Made by a program: the position numbers and the translations under genes. Of a DNA stretch of 64,000 nt, positions 61,790 through 64,000 are shown piece after piece; the first letter of the stretch is position 1, and each line of letters begins with the position of its first letter. The stretch lies in contig VZSE01008388.1 of the NCBI GenBank assembly GCA_013398275.1, positions 2,378,494 through 2,442,493 of the forward strand. Direction: 5' to 3'. The notes below the pieces were generated by a model, which was not told the origin of the DNA, did no database searches, and saw nothing but the letters and a program-made list of their open reading frames with translations. Origin of the DNA: Promerops cafer (Eukaryota > Chordata > Aves > Passeriformes > Nectariniidae).

Positions 61790-61900
61790 GACAAGAACTA
61801 ATGCTCACACTATTCCCTTCAACAAAGTTGTGGGTGTTTTAATTGTGTGTTTAATTTCAATCAGTAACATGCAAATTAACTGCCTGCTCCCCGCAACCCG
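61790..61900. promoter_or_regulatory. Octamer-containing AT-rich block next to the first MAM exon
   Basis: This segment contains ATGCAAAT at 61869-61876, directly followed by a TAA core, and TTTTAATTGTGTGTTTAATT upstream. An octamer joined to a homeodomain half-site is the typical arrangement for POU factors. Confidence 0.3.
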
Positions 61901-62019
61901 TGTGAAGTAGAAAGCAGATCAGCCCTCCATCACCTCCCAGAGCTGTAAGATTCCTGACAAGAGATGGTGTGCACCTCCCCTCCCCTGCCAAGCCAAAAGA
62001 AACCCAGACTTGTGCCTAC

Positions 62020-62172
62020 CCTCCGGCGTACCGCTGATGTCCGTGGGGGGCCCTGTGTTGACGGTGCGCTTGGGGTTCTGGGTCAGGGCGTTCTGCCGGG
62101 TCCAGTCAAAATTGTCCATCTTGTCCTGCACGAAGCCACAGATCTTCTCGTCCTCAAAGCGACAGGTGTTAT
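62020..62172 (-). CDS. MDGA1: MDGA1 exon encoding the start of the MAM domain
   Basis: This 153-base internal exon encodes about 51 residues beginning DNTCRFEDEKICGF and ending TDISGTPE-G. It opens the MAM domain, the extracellular module shared with meprin and receptor tyrosine phosphatases. The two cysteines in the first ten residues are the first disulfide pair of the family. The motif DNFDWTRQNALTQNPK is characteristic of MDGA1. The acceptor lies just above 62172 (CCCCACAG read on the minus strand) and the donor is GTAGGC just below 62020. Both borders interrupt a codon after its first base, so the exon is symmetrical (phase 1-1). The preceding exon, expected to finish the fibronectin-like domain, is not in the window. 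Confidence 0.95.
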
Positions 62173-64000
62173 CTGTGGGGATGGGAAGGGAAGGGAAGGG
62201 GCTGCTCAGCTACTGCTTTGCGAACACCCTCCCCAGGCTGCCTGGGTGCTCACAGCAGTGCTGTGTTACCACTGAGGCTCTGTATCAAGCCAGGGGCAGA
62301 TGGGCAGCCCCTGACCTCAGGAGGAGGCTGAAAAGGAAGGTATCATAGAAATCACAGAATAGGTTGAGTTGGAAGCAGCCTCAAAGTCCATTCAGTTCCA
62401 AACCCACTGCCATGGGCAGGGATGCCATTCACTAGATCAGGTTGCCCAGGGCCCCATCCAGCCTGACCTTGAACACTTCCACAGATGGGGCACCCGTAAC
62501 ATCTCTGGGCAGCCTGTTCCAGTGCCTCACCATTCTCTGAGTAAGGAATTTACTCTTAAAATCTAACCTAAATGTTCCCTCTTTTATTTAAAAATGTTCC
62601 CCCTTTTCCTATCTCTGCCCATAATAGTGATTAGTGTTACGACAGAAGTGTTAATCCAGGCTGATGGATGTGATGGTCTGACAAAATGGAATGAAGCTAT
62701 TATGGCTAAAGAGGAAGAGATTCTCTGAGAGATCTGAAGGGGCAAATGTAGAGGAGGGTAAAAAGATCACCGAAGGCAAACTGGCTACAAGGGGTTTTAT
62801 ATCAGAACAACTTGATGGTAGAATAATTTCCCCAGGAGAGAGGAAAAAGTAGCAGCAGATGACCCCCCTTCAGGCTATATATTTAACTAAACTATGACAC
62901 ACATAAAAAAAATCAGCTGTGGAGAAGAGGTCAGCTCAGCATGACAAACGTGTCATTTAGCCAGAGTACATCTAATTTACACCAGCTAAAAGGCACATTT
63001 GATTTTGCAGCTTATGCTGGTTCCCCTAACAAAATAAAACATGTAGGTAAAAGATTTTTATGTAGGATCAACCACATGTGCAATAGGGCTCACTTTTATT
63101 ACTATCACAAGACAGTTACCCCCTACAGCAATATTGTAAGACAGATGAAAAATCTTGTGCATAGACATAACCCAATATGGACTTGCAGAAATTGGAGTGA
63201 ATTGGACATGACCAGGCTGAAGATTGTAACCTTTGTGTTAAAAAGGTAGTTTTGAGTCACAAAAGCAAAGGTCAAGAACCAGCTTTACACTGCTGACACA
63301 ATAGGAGAGGGTTGGATAAAACAGGCAAAAAAGAAAGAGAAAACAGGTACAAGAACCATTGTGAAAACTGCTGTGTGTTTTGAATGGTCCCTGGGCAGAA
63401 ACCAGAGCTGGAGAATGAGCTGGAAGTGGGACCTTGGACCTTGTGAGTGATGTAAATACGGCAAGCACAGATATCTTTAATTGCTGCTTTTAAGTAAGAG
63501 CAAGGAGGTGTGTTACGAAACTGAAAGATAAAGCCATGAAACACATACAACAAAGGAAAACAAGGCTCTCAGTGAAGGCTTGGAATGTGCTAGGAACCTC
63601 ATCCATGGCATGCTGGTGCAAGACTCAACTTTTTGGGGTTTACCTCCCACTACTATTTATCATGCCTAGATGAAGAGAAGCCCAAAAGCCTCCTGGGGCT
63701 CCTGCATTCTTGTATCTTCAGTGATGACTTGCTCTGGTTCCTGGGCAGGAGGCTTTTTTTCCTAGGATGCATGACTCCGGCAGGATATGTAGGACAGAGC
63801 AGGGTCCTCAACCTATGGGCTGGATGCCAAAGATGGGACACACAAGGGAAGTTTTCTGCAATGTCAGGGCCAAAAGCTCCAGATGCAGTACGATGTGATG
63901 GTAGGAGCTTCATACATCTACCATACACAACAGAATTTGTTACCTTGTACCAGAGAAGAGAGACTACCCATGAAATGAAAAGAATCTTGACTCTGAGATG
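62173..64000 (-). other. MDGA1: Partial MDGA1 intron upstream of the MAM exons
   Basis: This is the 3' end of an intron that continues beyond the window. It ends in a CCCCACAG acceptor. It holds one CR1 fragment (62343-62635). The remaining 1.3 kb has no recognisable exon; its open frames are short and AT-rich. Confidence 0.75.
62343..62635 (-). mobile_element. CR1 3'-end fragment
   Basis: About 290 bases of CR1 3' sequence in reverse orientation. It begins at an ATAGAAATCACAGAATAGG terminus and continues through landmarks such as GGTTGCCCAGGGCCCCATCC, AGCCTGACCTTGAACACTTC and GGGCAGCCTGTTCCAGTGCC. It lies in the MDGA1 intron just upstream of the first MAM exon. Confidence 0.88.

Larger units (their letters stand above)
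60804..62019 (-). other. MDGA1: MDGA1 intron between the first and second MAM exons
   Basis: This is a phase 1 intron of 1.2 kb with donor GTAGGC and acceptor CTGCAG. It contains a 26-base tandem duplication (61009-61060) and, near its upstream end, an AT-rich block with an octamer site (about 61790-61900). No other gene is seen. Confidence 0.8.
44580..64000 (-). other. MDGA1: MDGA1 locus, 3' part (last five coding exons and their introns)
   Basis: This span holds the 3' end of MDGA1, a GPI-anchored protein with six Ig domains, a fibronectin-like domain and one MAM domain. In vertebrates it binds neuroligin-2 in cis, modulates synapse formation and takes part in neuronal migration. Five exons in transcript order give an uninterrupted frame of 620 coding bases including the stop. 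They encode the MAM domain and the GPI signal. Intron phases are 1, 1, 0 and 1, and every border is AG/GT. I favour MDGA1 over MDGA2 because of motifs such as TDISGTPE, YYMFIE and [11 protein letters not shown], plus a short GPI tail; the MDGA2 MAM domain differs at these places. Exons for the N-terminal part lie beyond the window. The 5' boundary given is the window edge, and the 3' boundary is the proximal poly(A) signal. Confidence 0.93.

Noticed and set aside
44813..64000. MDGA2 as the identity of the MAM gene
   Set aside because: The MAM sequence has the MDGA1-type motifs ([26 protein letters not shown]), whereas MDGA2 differs at these positions.

Overview
The window is vertebrate nuclear DNA, almost certainly from a bird. 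Seven fragments of the avian CR1 LINE are recognisable, with the typical CR1 3' tail. One solitary LTR of an endogenous retrovirus belongs to a type I know as common in neoavian birds. The only gene I can name carries vertebrate split-gene structure. The LTR hints at a neoavian rather than a galliform bird, but that is an inference. There are no bacterial operons, CRISPR arrays or phage modules, and nearly all open frames are chance frames in non-coding DNA.

The right third, about 44.6 to 64 kb, is the 3' part of MDGA1 on the minus strand. MDGA1 is a GPI-anchored cell-surface protein with Ig domains and a MAM domain, expressed in neurons. Five coding exons can be placed to the base, in transcript order: 62172-62020, 60803-60669, 47253-47123, 46158-46050 and 44904-44813. 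All have AG/GT borders and their reading phases join without conflict. Together they encode the whole MAM domain, with four cysteines at the positions expected for the family, followed by a short linker and a hydrophobic C-terminal GPI-attachment signal ending at a TGA. The exons for the signal peptide, the six Ig domains and the fibronectin-like domain must lie beyond position 64000. A 13.4 kb intron splits the MAM domain and holds most of the CR1 insertions. A poly(A) signal lies about 210 bases past the stop.

The left two thirds, 1 to about 44.5 kb, lie downstream of MDGA1. I see no confident protein-coding gene there. The region contains a (TCCTG)n microsatellite (9.4 kb), polypurine and polypyrimidine tracts (4.0-4.6 kb), the solo LTR (17.8-18.4 kb), a degenerate CR1 reverse-transcriptase copy (28.1-29.3 kb), and several AT-rich, homeodomain-site-rich blocks that look like conserved non-coding elements. 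It also contains a striking near-perfect 29-base inverted repeat (30.17-30.24 kb). A convincing minus-strand poly(A) site at 35.42 kb follows a splice-acceptor-like site and an open frame. It may be the last exon of an unrecognised gene or lncRNA, or a distal MDGA1 3' end.

I found no clear new multi-gene system. The best leads are the pre-miRNA-like hairpin at 30.2 kb, the candidate terminal exon at 35.4-36.05 kb, and the enhancer-like blocks around 23.4 kb and 60.1 kb.
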